Shown piece after piece: positions 37,822 to 47,725 of a stretch of DNA of 64,000 bases. A program made the position numbers and the translations under genes. Every line of letters begins with the position of its first letter. Position 1 is the first letter of the stretch. The notes under the pieces were generated by a model. That model did no database searches. It was not told the origin of the DNA and saw only the letters and a program-made list of their open reading frames with translations. The stretch lies in the NCBI GenBank assembly GCA_905221115.1, contig CAJNBX010000007.1, positions 11,109-75,108 of the forward strand. Reading direction: 5' to 3'. Source of the stretch: a bacterium (GTDB lineage: Bacteria; Bacillota; Bacilli; Lactobacillales; Streptococcaceae).

Positions 37822-38304
37822 TTAATTCCTTATCTTGTTTTTATGTAATCGTTTATAGAGGAGCCAAGCCAGATAGCCACCCAAGGTATTGGTCCACAAA
37901 TCATCAATCTCAAAGACGCGATTAAAATCAAAACAAAAGTCCAAGACTAACTGCGTACATTCAATTCCAAGACTTAAGAGAAAACTGAAAACAATGACTT
38001 TTTTTGTCTGTCTTAAGGAAGGAAACAGATAGATGAGTTGAAAGACCAGAGGGAAGAGCAAAAAGACATTTAAAATGTTCTGCAAAAAGATCCAAACGAC
38101 TTGCCCCAAACTAGTCACTTCTCCCAGATTCCAGAGGGAGTTTAAAGGAGTCAAAAGAAAAACCAGACGTCCAAGATGCTGAATACCTGGAGTTTCCACC
38201 CCCACGAGAGAATGTTCTTGAGGAGTAAAGCAAAAGTAAACGATACAAATACTATAGAAAATGACTCCCCAGACCAAAACATGATTATAACTCTTCTTCA
38301 TCAT
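37822..38304 (-). CDS. VanZ-family membrane protein
   Basis: A 160-residue protein with four to five membrane helices and the VanZ-like FSFLLSLGIECTQLVLDFCFDFNRVFEIDDLWTNTLGGYLAWL block. VanZ itself gives low teicoplanin resistance, but most chromosomal relatives have no known role. It shares one base with the rlmN stop codon and is followed 1 bp later by the ABC-F gene, so the three are co-translated. Confidence 0.88.
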   Translation of the reverse strand: MMKKSYNHVLVWGVIFYSICIVYFCFTPQEHSLVGVETPGIQHLGRLVFLLTPLNSLWNLGEVTSLGQVVWIFLQNILNVFLLFPLVFQLIYLFPSLRQTKKVIVFSFLLSLGIECTQLVLDFCFDFNRVFEIDDLWTNTLGGYLAWLLYKRLHKNKIRN

Positions 38305-39389
38305 TAAGGATTGACTGCTGCGACTGCTTTCTGGCGGTCACGTTTCATTGTATTAGAACGCAATTGTCCACAAGCTGCATCAATATCAGTACCATGTTCT
38401 TGACGAACCACACAGTTGACCCCTTTTTTCTTAAGCGTATCATAGAAGGCCAGGACGCGCTCTTTGGGACTACGGCTATATTGGTCATGCTCACTAACTG
38501 GGTTGTAAGGAATCAAGTTTACATAAGACAATTTCTTGATGTTCTTGAGCAATTCAGCCAATTCCAAGGCTTGTTCTACACCGTCATTGACTTCATTGAG
38601 CATGATGTATTCAAAGGTCACACGACGATTGGTTGTTTCGATATAATACTCAATAGCTGCAAAGAGTTTTTCAATCGGAAAGGCACGGTTAATCTTCATG
38701 ATGCTTGAACGCAACTCATTGTTAGGTGCGTGAAGGGAAACGGCAAGATTGACCTGAACACCTTCATTAGCAAAATCACGAATTTTATGGGCCAAACCAG
38801 AAGTTGAAACCGTAATGTGACGAGCACCGATTGCCATTCCCTTGTCATCATTGATAGTACGAACGAAATTCAAGACATTGTTGTAGTTATCAAAGGGCTC
38901 ACCGATTCCCATGACAACGATATGGCTGACGCGTTCATCCTGACCACGCTCATCAAAGTATTTCTGAACCAGCATGATTTGCGCTACGATTTCACCGTTA
39001 TTGAGGTCACGTTGTTTCTTAATCAAACCAGAGGCACAGAAGGTACAACCGATATTACAGCCGACCTGAGTGGTCACACAGACAGATAAACCGTAGTGTT
39101 GACGCATGAGTACTGTCTCAATCAACATACCATCTGGCAATTCAAAAAGATACTTGACAGTACCATCAGCAGACTCTTGAACGATACGTTGTTTCAAGGG
39201 ATTGACCACAAACTGGTCATTAAGCTTAGCAATCAAATTCTTGGAAAGGTTGGTCATCTCTTCAAATGACTGGACACGTTTACGGTAAAGCCATTCCCAG
39301 ATTTGATCTGCACGGAATTTCTTTTCTCCCTGCTCCAATACCCATTCCTGCATGGTTTGACGTGTTAAACTATAAATTGACGGTTTCAT
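38304..39389 (-). CDS. rlmN: 23S rRNA (adenine-C2) methyltransferase RlmN
   Basis: Radical-SAM enzyme that methylates A2503 of 23S rRNA and A37 of some tRNAs. At 361 residues it is full length. The cluster-binding motif is [11 protein letters not shown], with the AdoMet-side GMGEPFDNY and the cysteine-containing tail [14 protein letters not shown]. It lies 20 bp from the YutD-like gene and overlaps the VanZ gene by one base. Confidence 0.96.
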   Translation of the reverse strand: MKPSIYSLTRQTMQEWVLEQGEKKFRADQIWEWLYRKRVQSFEEMTNLSKNLIAKLNDQFVVNPLKQRIVQESADGTVKYLFELPDGMLIETVLMRQHYGLSVCVTTQVGCNIGCTFCASGLIKKQRDLNNGEIVAQIMLVQKYFDERGQDERVSHIVVMGIGEPFDNYNNVLNFVRTINDDKGMAIGARHITVSTSGLAHKIRDFANEGVQVNLAVSLHAPNNELRSSIMKINRAFPIEKLFAAIEYYIETTNRRVTFEYIMLNEVNDGVEQALELAELLKNIKKLSYVNLIPYNPVSEHDQYSRSPKERVLAFYDTLKKKGVNCVVRQEHGTDIDAACGQLRSNTMKRDRQKAVAAVNP

Positions 39390-39409
39390 TTCTCCTCCTT
39401 ATTCTCTAC

Positions 39410-39940
39410 TCACTTCTGACGAATGACAAAATGACGTTGCCCCTTGTCCTCTTTCTGAGAATGCTGGTCTTTCTGACGACGTCTATTTTTCTTATCTGCA
39501 TTCGGTTTTCGTTTGGTTTGAGTCGGTTTCTTTCCTTTTCTAGAAGGCTGTTCTTCTTCCTTCTTACGCATTTTCTTGTCAAATGATGCTCGCTTAGGAG
39601 CTTCATTTTCTAAGACAAAATAGGCACAACCATAACTACAATACTCTAAAAGGTAGTCTTGTAAACGACTGATTTTTTCAAGTTTTTCTTCTGTTCGATC
39701 ATCCTTGTAAAAACCTCGTAGGCGAAGCTGTTCGTTGCTCCAATCTCCCACGATATAATCAAACTTGGTTAAGACTTCTGAAAAACGCTGATTAAAAGCC
39801 GTCACATCAAAGGCATCCTTGATATTTTCCACCAAGGAAAAAGCTATCCCTTCCGTTTCGACCTTGTCCCCGTGTAAATGGAACTCAGGACCAGGAAACT
39901 TGTTATAGTTGTATAATTCAGGTGCAATTTCTTTTCGCAT
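39410..39940 (-). CDS. YutD-like protein
   Basis: A 176-residue protein. The first about 120 residues match the YutD family (EVLTKFDYIVGDWSNEQLRLRGFYKDDRTEEKLEKI). The tail is highly basic (RKGKKPTQTKRKPNADKKNRRRQ), suggesting nucleic-acid contact. It is upstream of rlmN in the same operon, the usual arrangement. Function is unknown. Confidence 0.87.
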   Translation of the reverse strand: MRKEIAPELYNYNKFPGPEFHLHGDKVETEGIAFSLVENIKDAFDVTAFNQRFSEVLTKFDYIVGDWSNEQLRLRGFYKDDRTEEKLEKISRLQDYLLEYCSYGCAYFVLENEAPKRASFDKKMRKKEEEQPSRKGKKPTQTKRKPNADKKNRRRQKDQHSQKEDKGQRHFVIRQK

Positions 39941-40015
39941 AGATATCCTTTTTCACGATTACTTAATACTTTATTCTACCATAATTTCTAGCAGTTAGCA
40001 CGTTTCTCATAAAAA

Positions 40016-40046
40016 TGAAAAAAGTCTGACGATTTTGTCAGACCAA
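40016..40046 (-). terminator. Terminator after sodA
   Basis: GTCTGAC-AAAATC-GTCAGAC stem followed by a U-run on the minus strand. Confidence 0.85.
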
Positions 40047-40095
40047 AATAATATAACCTAAAAAAGAGAAGAACAATTCTTCCCTCCAACTATCA

Positions 40096-40701
40096 TTATT
40101 TAGCAGCTGCGTACAATTCATCTACTTTGTTCCAGTTGATCACTGAGAAGAAAGCTTTGATGTAGTCAGGACGCACGTTGCGGTATTTCACGTAGTAAGC
40201 ATGTTCCCAAACGTCCAAGCCCAAGATTGGTTTTTTGCCTTCTGAGATTGGTGTGTCTTGGTTTGCTGTTGAAGTCACTTCAAGTTTTCCTTCTTTGTTG
40301 ACAACCAACCATGCCCAGCCAGAACCAAAACGAGTTGTTGCTGCTGCAGTGAAGGCTGCTTGGAATTCTTCAAATGAACCAAATGTTGCATCGATTGCTG
40401 CTGCAAGTTCTGCTGATGGAGCTGTTTTTTCAGGAGTCATCAATTCCCAGAAAAGAGCGTGGTTCAAGTGTCCACCACCGTTGTTGATAAGTGCTTGACG
40501 GATATCAGCTGGGATAGATTCTACATCAGCAAGCAAGGCTTCAAGATCTTCACCGATTTCAGGGTGTTTTTCTAGAGCTGCATTGGCATTGTTGACATAA
40601 GTTTGATGGTGTTTGTCATGGTGCAAGTGCATTGTTTCCGCATCGATGTATGGTTCCAAAGCGTCGTATGCATATGGAAGATCTGGTAAGATAATAGCCA
40701 T
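40096..40701 (-). CDS. sodA: Superoxide dismutase, Mn/Fe family
   Basis: A 201-residue cytoplasmic enzyme that removes superoxide. The metal ligands are visible: His in [11 protein letters not shown], His in [11 protein letters not shown], and the [11 protein letters not shown]sp and His. The GSGWAWLV segment and the Gly/Gln positions fit the Mn form used by streptococci. A promoter with TTGAAA and TATCAT spaced 17 bp lies about 35-60 bp upstream. Confidence 0.96.
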   Translation of the reverse strand: MAIILPDLPYAYDALEPYIDAETMHLHHDKHHQTYVNNANAALEKHPEIGEDLEALLADVESIPADIRQALINNGGGHLNHALFWELMTPEKTAPSAELAAAIDATFGSFEEFQAAFTAAATTRFGSGWAWLVVNKEGKLEVTSTANQDTPISEGKKPILGLDVWEHAYYVKYRNVRPDYIKAFFSVINWNKVDELYAAAK

Positions 40702-40841
40702 CTGTAATACCTCTTTTTCTTTCTATATGAAAATGATAACGCAAACATTCACTTTTTTCAAGTTTTTTGCTTATAGATAAGAAAATCAGCAAGAAACCCA
40801 CGACAAAATAATATTGACGCGGGTTGTAGTTTCAAAAAAAA

Positions 40842-41879
40842 TCAATTTATCTGACTAGCAATCTGTAAGAGTGCTTTTTCAAAAAGGAAACCTTTTTCAT
40901 AAAGACCTGTCTTAATCTGATAGTCTGTCTCAATCAAATAAGAAATAGCTTGCTTCAAAAAGTTCAAGGAAAGTCCTCGCGCATCTCTCAGCGCAAACTT
41001 GATTTGATAGGGATTAGGATTGCGTCCGAGAAAACTTCCTAGACTACTTGCAATCTGCGATTCTGTTTGCCCAGACTCCGCCAAAATTTTCACCTGAGTA
41101 AAAGTCCGAAATTGTCCTAGCATGACTGCAATCAGTTTGATTTCATCTTCACCTTGCAAGGTCAAATCTCTAATCAAGTCACGCGCCTGATCCATCTTTT
41201 TAGTCAGAATAAACTGAGTTAAATCAAAAATATTGTCCTGCAAGGTCTTGGGAATAGCGTTAACAATATCCTCTTCCTCGATAACAGAGTCTTCCTTATA
41301 GGACTGTAAAAAGAGGAGATTTTTCTGAATTTCGCTAAATTGAAAACCAGACTTGATGAGGAGATTTTCAAAAGAATGATTGGCAAACTGCAGACCTTGT
41401 TTCTGACTCCACTTTTGGAAATACTGGCGCAATTCTTGCTCTTTAGCTTCTACTGCATCAAAAACCTTAGCATCACGCTTAAGTAATTTAACCAACCGTC
41501 TTTTGCTATCCAGTTTTCCTTCCGCAAAGATCAACAACTTGGTTGTTGGTGAAGGGTTATCAAGGTATTCCTCAAACGACTTGAGTTCATCATCTGTTAA
41601 AAAGCGTTTCTTGGCTGTTGTGATATCGACAAAATGGTCTAATATCACGATTTTTTCATCGGCAAAGAAAGGAAGGCTGACCAACTCCAGTTCCACATCC
41701 TTGTAAACTACTTCTTTCATATCAAAGTAGGCAAAGTTGAGGTCAGCAGAATCATAACCAATCTGTTTCAATACTTGACTCTTCATCACTTCAAACTGAC
41801 CCTGGTCTGTCCCTGTAAATAGGCTCAGACTAGGTAAATTTGATAAAGTCAACTTCTGGCTTTCTTCAATGGCTAGCAT
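40842..41879 (-). CDS. holA: DNA polymerase III delta subunit
   Basis: A 345-residue clamp-loader subunit that opens the sliding clamp. Family features include the N-terminal LPSLSLFTGTDQGQFEVMKSQ, the QDNIFDLTQFILTKKMDQARDLIRDL middle and the helical C-terminal domain with NPYQIKFALRDA. It ends opposite the sodA promoter region. It follows pyrD by about 30 bp on the same strand. Confidence 0.93.
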   Translation of the reverse strand: MLAIEESQKLTLSNLPSLSLFTGTDQGQFEVMKSQVLKQIGYDSADLNFAYFDMKEVVYKDVELELVSLPFFADEKIVILDHFVDITTAKKRFLTDDELKSFEEYLDNPSPTTKLLIFAEGKLDSKRRLVKLLKRDAKVFDAVEAKEQELRQYFQKWSQKQGLQFANHSFENLLIKSGFQFSEIQKNLLFLQSYKEDSVIEEEDIVNAIPKTLQDNIFDLTQFILTKKMDQARDLIRDLTLQGEDEIKLIAVMLGQFRTFTQVKILAESGQTESQIASSLGSFLGRNPNPYQIKFALRDARGLSLNFLKQAISYLIETDYQIKTGLYEKGFLFEKALLQIASQIN

Positions 41880-41911
41880 CTTCTCTCCTTTCTTCTGACT
41901 TTTTTATTAGT

Positions 41912-42847
41912 TTAATTGATATAGCGCAATTTCCCACGGAAATCTTCTAGGCTTTCGTACCCTTTTTCCGCCATGATTGCTTTCAGTTCATTAGTAATAC
42001 GATCAAAAGCACCAACTCCTTCTTTGTGAAGGGTGGTTCCCACCTGCACCATACTTGCTCCACAGAGGATATGTTCAAAGGCATCACGACCAGTCAAAAC
42101 GCCACCTGTTCCGATGATTTGGATTTGAGGATTTAAGCGTTGATAAAAGGCATGAACATTAGCTAGAGCAGTTGGTTTAATATACTCCCCACCAATGCCA
42201 CCGAAACCATTTTTAGGACGAATAACGACAGACTCATCTTCTATATAAAGGCCGTTTCCGATAGAGTTAACACAGTTGACAAACTTGAGCGGGTACTTGT
42301 TGAAAATAGCTGCCGCTTGGTCAAAGTGAACAATGTCAAAATATGGTGGCAATTTAATTCCAAGAGGTTTTGTAAAGTAGTCAAATACTTCTGCCAAAAT
42401 CCGGTCTGTTGTCTCAAAATCATAGGCAATCTGAGGTTTTCCTGGAACATTTGGACAGGAGAGGTTTAGCTCAGTCAGACCACGAAAATCACTCTCTTGG
42501 ACTTTTTTCAGGATAGTATGGGTTTCGTCCGGAGACATGCCGACTAGAGATAAGAAGAAAGTTCGGTTTGGCTCTTTTTCCTGCAAATCCAAAAGATAGT
42601 CCAAATAATAGTCTAAGCCATTATTTGGCAAGCCCATAGAGTTGATGGAACCAAGCGGGACATCTTGGTAGCGTGGTTCAGGATTCCCCTGACGGAAGTC
42701 CAAGGTCGCTGTCTTAGTCACAAAAGTTCCTGCCACTGAGTTTTTAACGCCCTCTAACTCTGCTATCGTCATACAAGCCACACCTGCTGCATTCATCAAA
42801 CAATTGTCAAACTCAAAACCAGCAATTTGCGTTTTCGTTGATACCAT
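41912..42847 (-). CDS. pyrD: Dihydroorotate dehydrogenase, class 1A
   Basis: A 311-residue flavoenzyme of pyrimidine synthesis; class 1A uses fumarate and is cytosolic. FMN and substrate motifs: [34 protein letters not shown] (catalytic Cys), [11 protein letters not shown] and [26 protein letters not shown]. It is followed by holA. The neighbour on the other side is gdhA, an arrangement I do not recall from pneumococcal genomes. Confidence 0.95.
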   Translation of the reverse strand: MVSTKTQIAGFEFDNCLMNAAGVACMTIAELEGVKNSVAGTFVTKTATLDFRQGNPEPRYQDVPLGSINSMGLPNNGLDYYLDYLLDLQEKEPNRTFFLSLVGMSPDETHTILKKVQESDFRGLTELNLSCPNVPGKPQIAYDFETTDRILAEVFDYFTKPLGIKLPPYFDIVHFDQAAAIFNKYPLKFVNCVNSIGNGLYIEDESVVIRPKNGFGGIGGEYIKPTALANVHAFYQRLNPQIQIIGTGGVLTGRDAFEHILCGASMVQVGTTLHKEGVGAFDRITNELKAIMAEKGYESLEDFRGKLRYIN

Positions 42848-42974
42848 GATTCTAATCCTCCAGATTCCTTTTATTGCTAATATTATACCATATTTTCAGA
42901 TTTTCTCTTTGAGAAAGATATTTACAAGAAAAAGGTTCGTTTTTTATCTATTTTCAAAAAATCTCAAAAACTAA

Positions 42975-44423
<1,449 letters not shown>

Positions 44424-44439
44424 GATTTATTTGCTTAAT

Positions 44440-44467
44440 CCTCAATCGCTTCGATTGGGGATTTTTA
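44440..44467 (+). terminator. Terminator after gdhA
   Basis: CCTCAATCG-CTT-CGATTGGGG stem followed by a T-run. Confidence 0.88.
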
Positions 44468-44478
44468 TATTGAATCCA

Positions 44479-44506
44479 AAAAACTCACCATTAACAGTGA
44501 GTTTTA
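44479..44506 (-). terminator. Terminator after the tetR-family gene
   Basis: AAAACTCAC/GTGAGTTTT stem with an 8-base loop; A/T-rich flanks. Confidence 0.7.
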
Positions 44507-44516
44507 ACATCCGAAT

Positions 44517-45161
44517 TTATTTTACTTTCATTAGGGCAGATGACAAACATTCAACAATCTCATCAACTGCTTCATCTATGTTTATAGTTCCTTCATCATT
44601 CAACATCATGGGAATAAGATAAGAAAAACTCAATGCTAAGATGTAACGAACAATTCTTTCATTTGACCAATTTAGAATAAGTCCTTTTTCTTTAAATTGA
44701 TTTAAAACAGGGCTAATTGGTTCTATTATAGATTGAACAATAATATTTCCTAACTGGATAGAAAGATTTTTATCAATAAAAGAACGCCCCAAGAGAATTT
44801 TAACATGCATTTGATTCTCCTGAATGAAAAAGAGTCTATCTCGAACAATACTTTTTAAAAAGAAGGGAAAAGTTTCTTGATCTACTGTGAATTTTTTTTC
44901 TGAGAAATCTGCAATTACTTCTGGAATAACCTGTTCTAGAAAAGTAGATAAAATGGCTTCTAAAATACCTTCCTTTGTTTTAAAGTAACTAAAAACAGTT
45001 CCTTCTGACACTCCAGCGCGTTCGGCAATAAGGCTGGACGTTGTATTCTCAAATCCAATTTCTGAGAATAATTTTAAGCTTGATAATAATACTCGACGTT
45101 GTTTCAAGCTCAAGTTGCTAACTTCTAACGTCTGAGCATACTTTTGTTCTAAACTTTCCAT
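44517..45161 (-). CDS. TetR-family transcriptional regulator
   Basis: A 214-residue repressor (from MESLEQKYAQ; an in-frame ATG three codons upstream is also possible). N-terminal helix-turn-helix: LSSLKLFSEIGFENTTSSLI, then VSEGTVFSYFKTKEGIL. The C-terminal ligand domain is unassigned. It follows the oxidoreductase gene on the same strand, and the operon promoter carries a TGAGTG-N2-CACTCA palindrome that suits a TetR dimer, so autoregulation is likely. Confidence 0.88.
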   Translation of the reverse strand: MESLEQKYAQTLEVSNLSLKQRRVLLSSLKLFSEIGFENTTSSLIAERAGVSEGTVFSYFKTKEGILEAILSTFLEQVIPEVIADFSEKKFTVDQETFPFFLKSIVRDRLFFIQENQMHVKILLGRSFIDKNLSIQLGNIIVQSIIEPISPVLNQFKEKGLILNWSNERIVRYILALSFSYLIPMMLNDEGTINIDEAVDEIVECLSSALMKVK

Positions 45162-45177
45162 CGCTAGCACCTCTCTT

Positions 45178-46182
45178 CTACTCTCTTACTTTTACGACTT
45201 TTTTGCCTCGACTGTGTCCCATTTTCAGACTACGATAGGCTTCTCTAACTGACTTTAGAGAAAAGTCATACACTTGATCAATTTTCAGCTGAACCTTCCC
45301 GTCTGAGACCATTTCAGCTAAAGTGCTAAAATCATCATATTTGGAATGTCTCGGACCAGTAAACTGAGCACCTTTTATCATAACATAGGGCGAAGGTACT
45401 AATGTCCCAATAGCTGTCCCCTTCAAGCCCAAACTAAAAGCCAATCTAACATAATCAGATCCATAACAATCCAAAAATTTTGTAATAGGCGTTGGACTAG
45501 CTGATAGAAGAACCTTCTTGATATTCTCTTCGTAACTTACTGGTATGGCACCTAAAGACTTCAGATACTCTGCATTTTTCTTACTTGCTATTCCAATCAC
45601 TGTCGCTCCCTTAGCAACTGCATACTGTACTGCAATACTTCCAATACCTCCTGCTGCAGCTGAAATAACAACAGTATCTCTTGAATTTAAACCGATTCTT
45701 CTAAAAGCCCCACCCACAGTTAGAGCAGCTACTCCCATAGTAGCTGCGTGAGTCATGTCGATCATCTCTGGTTTCAATACAATTTCTGATTCATTGACAC
45801 AAATTTCTGTTGCTAAAGCTCCCCTCTTAGTTCCCAAACCAGGATCGCTAATCATTGTTCCAAACACCTTATCTCCTACTGAAAACCTAGTTACTTCATT
45901 TCCAACTTCTGTAATAACTCCAGAAAAATCTCTCCCCACACCTCTTGGAAATAAAGATGATTTAGATTCAAACCAACGACTTGGTTTCCTTAATTTCGTT
46001 ATAAAAGATAGAAATCGAAGGGGTTTCGCTCCCTCAAAAGTTTTATAATCAATAGGATTTAAACCAACAGCATGAACTTCTACTCTCACCTGATTTACAT
46101 CCAAGGCTGTAGAGTCGATCTTCAGCAAATCCAAGACCTCTTCGTTACCGAAACGACTGTACTCTATTGCTTCAACAACCAT
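45178..46182 (-). CDS. MDR-family zinc-independent oxidoreductase
   Basis: A 334-residue NADP-dependent alcohol dehydrogenase/quinone oxidoreductase of the medium-chain type. GroES-like N-terminus (VRVEVHAVGLNPIDYKTFEG), GRDFSGVITEVGNEV and the Rossmann VVISAAAGGIGSIAVQYA are clear; catalytic zinc ligands are absent. It is first gene of a pair with the TetR regulator, suggesting response to a reactive carbonyl or quinone. The inducer is not visible. Confidence 0.88.
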   Translation of the reverse strand: MVVEAIEYSRFGNEEVLDLLKIDSTALDVNQVRVEVHAVGLNPIDYKTFEGAKPLRFLSFITKLRKPSRWFESKSSLFPRGVGRDFSGVITEVGNEVTRFSVGDKVFGTMISDPGLGTKRGALATEICVNESEIVLKPEMIDMTHAATMGVAALTVGGAFRRIGLNSRDTVVISAAAGGIGSIAVQYAVAKGATVIGIASKKNAEYLKSLGAIPVSYEENIKKVLLSASPTPITKFLDCYGSDYVRLAFSLGLKGTAIGTLVPSPYVMIKGAQFTGPRHSKYDDFSTLAEMVSDGKVQLKIDQVYDFSLKSVREAYRSLKMGHSRGKKVVKVRE

Positions 46183-46210
46183 TTTCTTTACTCCTTAACT
46201 TCACAAAAAT

Positions 46211-46262
46211 TGAGTGAACACTCATTTTTATAAATTATACTCTTAATTTGTAAGAAAATCAA
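46211..46262 (-). promoter_or_regulatory. Promoter and TetR operator for the oxidoreductase operon
   Basis: -35 TTGATT (46257-46262), 17-bp spacer, -10 TATAAT (46234-46239) on the minus strand. Palindrome TGAGTG-AA-CACTCA (46211-46224) lies just downstream of the -10, where a bound repressor would block transcription. Confidence 0.75.
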
Positions 46263-46384
46263 TATTATCGTTTGATAACGATTTATGACATGATACAAAT
46301 ATCCATCATTTCGATTTACCAATATGATTCTTTCAATCTAACTCTCCTCACTTTTAAAGATTCCTTTCCCTTTTTTGCCCCCTG

Positions 46385-46425
46385 GCACATAAAATAAAAA
46401 ACCGCTAGTCCTAAGAATAGCGGTT
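46385..46425. terminator. Hairpin upstream of the accessory region
   Basis: AAACCGCTA pairs with TAGCGGTTT around TCCTAAGAA, with A/T runs on both sides. It is probably the terminator of the decayed exporter operon on the minus strand. Confidence 0.6.
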
Positions 46426-46465
46426 TAATCATGTTTTTAAGCTACTAATGTAGTCGCTCTATTAT

Positions 46466-46534
46466 TTAAGTGTTATGAATAACTTCAATATCTTTAAAGC
46501 TTTTTGTTAGATTTATAATTTCAACTATAGCCAT
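46466..46534 (-). pseudogene. ABC ATPase N-terminal fragment
   Basis: A 22-codon frame (MAIVEIINLTKSFKDIEVIH...) with Shine-Dalgarno AAGGAG looks like the first strand of an ABC ATPase and stops at once. The Walker A and everything after it are missing. It is the distal relic of the decayed exporter operon behind the Rgg-linked peptide gene. Confidence 0.6.
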
Positions 46535-46567
46535 CTCTACTCCTTAGTTTCCAGCAAAAAATTATGC

Positions 46568-46738
46568 TTAATTCTTATTGTTTTTGCAAGAAATCAGCGA
46601 ACCCAATACTATTCCATTCAACAATCCTAAAGAAATACCATATTCAACTGGAAAATCTAAAAAAATAGCAAACACTATTCCAATCATCACCCCTAGTAAG
46701 GCTGCTGTTAAAATTACATATTCATTTTCTTTCTTCAT
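46568..46738 (-). CDS. Small two-helix membrane protein
   Basis: A 56-residue protein starting at MKKENEYV (AGGTG about eight bases upstream). Two hydrophobic helices (VILTAALLGVMIGIVFAIFL and YGISLGLLNGIVLGSLIS) with a small-residue pattern. It is in frame with the upstream ABC ATPase remnant, so the longer reading frame is probably a fusion through a lost or absent stop. It resembles small immunity or accessory membrane proteins of peptide export loci, but I do not recognise a family. Confidence 0.5.
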   Translation of the reverse strand: MKKENEYVILTAALLGVMIGIVFAIFLDFPVEYGISLGLLNGIVLGSLISCKNNKN

Positions 46739-47474
46739 TTTCTTTACACCTAATTTCCTTTTTGTATATAAGCTGTAGTACTCTCCACCAAGAGCCATTA
46801 AGTACTTATGATTTTCTGACTCAACAATCTTACCACCTTTTATTGCAAAAATAATATTCGCATCCTTAATCGTTGACAATCTATGAGCTACAATTATTTG
46901 AGTACAGCCCTGACTTTTTATATACTTTGTTATTCTTTCCTCATTAATAGTGTCTAATGCACTAGTTGCGTCATCTAAAATTACAAGACTAGGATTATTT
47001 ATTAATGCACGTGCCAGTGCTATCCATTGTCTTTGACCACCTGAAATATTTGAACCCATCTCTGAGATGATAGTATTAAATTTCATCGGCATAGCTATGA
47101 TTTCATCATAGATTTAAACTGCTTTACAAACTTCCTTTATCTTTTGTGAAGTAACTTCGTGCTTTAAAGTTATATTGTCAAGAATACTTCTGTTCAATAA
47201 AAATGAATCCTGTGGAACTACTCCTAAATTTTGACTTAATATTTTTTATCTATTTGATTAATATTTACACCATCAAATAAAACTTTTCCTGTATCAATCT
47301 TATATAATCCTGATAGTATTTTTGATAACGTACTTTTTCCTGACCTCGGTTGGCCGACTAGTGCAATTCTCTGTCCTGACTCAATAGTCAAATTTAAATT
47401 TTCTATTACAGGAGCTGAGTCTTTGGAATAAGAGAAAGATAGCTCCTTAATATCTATTCTACTTCAAACGTTTC
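46739..47474 (-). pseudogene. Decayed ABC exporter ATPase domain
   Basis: Reading right to left: strand FSYSKDSAPVIENLNLTIES, Walker A GQPRSGKST, LYKIDTGKVLFDGVNINQID, a frameshift near 47245, QNLGVVPQDSFLLNRSILDN, an in-frame stop near 47117, then the intact signature SGGQRQWIALARAL, Walker B LVILDDATSALD and the H-loop IVAHRLSTI. This is the nucleotide-binding domain of a peptide-exporter-type ABC protein; the membrane domain is missing. At least two inactivating changes are visible, so it is not functional as one protein. Confidence 0.82.
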
Positions 47475-47536
47475 TAAACTATACTCCGGAAAATAATTTA
47501 ACCAATAATTAACCATACTATCTTTTATCATGTCCT
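47475..47536 (-). pseudogene. Short frame joined to the exporter remnant
   Basis: GGAGG precedes an ATG near 47534 that opens a 25-codon frame (MIKDSMVNYWLNYFPEYSLE...), stopping just as the ABC domain frame begins. It is probably the head of a gene, possibly the exporter or a peptide, fused by deletion to the ATPase domain. It is too short to identify. Confidence 0.35.
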
Positions 47537-47546
47537 CCAACCAGTA

Positions 47547-47577
47547 CTAAGTCTTTAGATGATATCTAAAGACTTAG
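47547..47577. other. 14-bp perfect stem at the end of the peptide gene
   Basis: CTAAGTCTTTAGAT (47547-47560) pairs with ATCTAAAGACTTAG (47564-47577), loop of three bases. It includes the last codons and stop of the short peptide gene. No U-run follows on the minus strand, so it may attenuate, stabilise the short transcript or be a relic of a repeat rather than a classical terminator. Confidence 0.6.
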
Positions 47578-47646
47578 GTGTACACCGACAATAATAATAT
47601 CCATTACCAACGATAAAATTAGGGAATTTTTTAAAATTTTCTTCAT
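47566..47646 (-). CDS. Short hydrophobic peptide (SHP) pheromone candidate
   Basis: A 26-codon gene, too short for ordinary gene calling, divergent from an Rgg regulator. It has Shine-Dalgarno AAGGAAG about eight bases before ATG. The product has a basic start (MKKILKN), a hydrophobic middle, and the core MDIIIVGVHLSL. Streptococcal SHP pheromones read by Rgg2/Rgg3-type regulators share this layout and end in DIIIVGG or DILIIVGG. Here the second Gly is Val and five more residues follow. They are exported by PptAB, matured and re-imported by Ami/Opp. A hairpin overlaps the stop codon, and a decayed exporter operon follows. Confidence 0.75.
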   Translation of the reverse strand: MKKILKNSLILSLVMDIIIVGVHLSL

Positions 47647-47664
47647 ATTTAGACTTCCTTTCAT

Positions 47665-47692
47665 TTTTTATTTATTGTACAATAAATAAAAA
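47665..47692. promoter_or_regulatory. 28-bp perfect palindrome between SHP and rgg
   Basis: A perfect 28-bp palindrome centred between 47678 and 47679 (inner sequence TTTATTGTACAATAAA) lies between the divergent starts at 47646 and 47726. This is the expected place for an Rgg dimer to control both promoters. It is AT-rich, so part of it may also serve as -10 elements. Confidence 0.6.
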
Positions 47693-47725
47693 TCAATTAC
47701 TTTTTTGTTGGGAAAACGGGAAATT

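Noticed and set aside
47117..47245. Programmed frameshifting to rescue the ABC ATPase
   Set aside because: There is both a frameshift and a separate stop, and the membrane domain is missing; decay is simpler.
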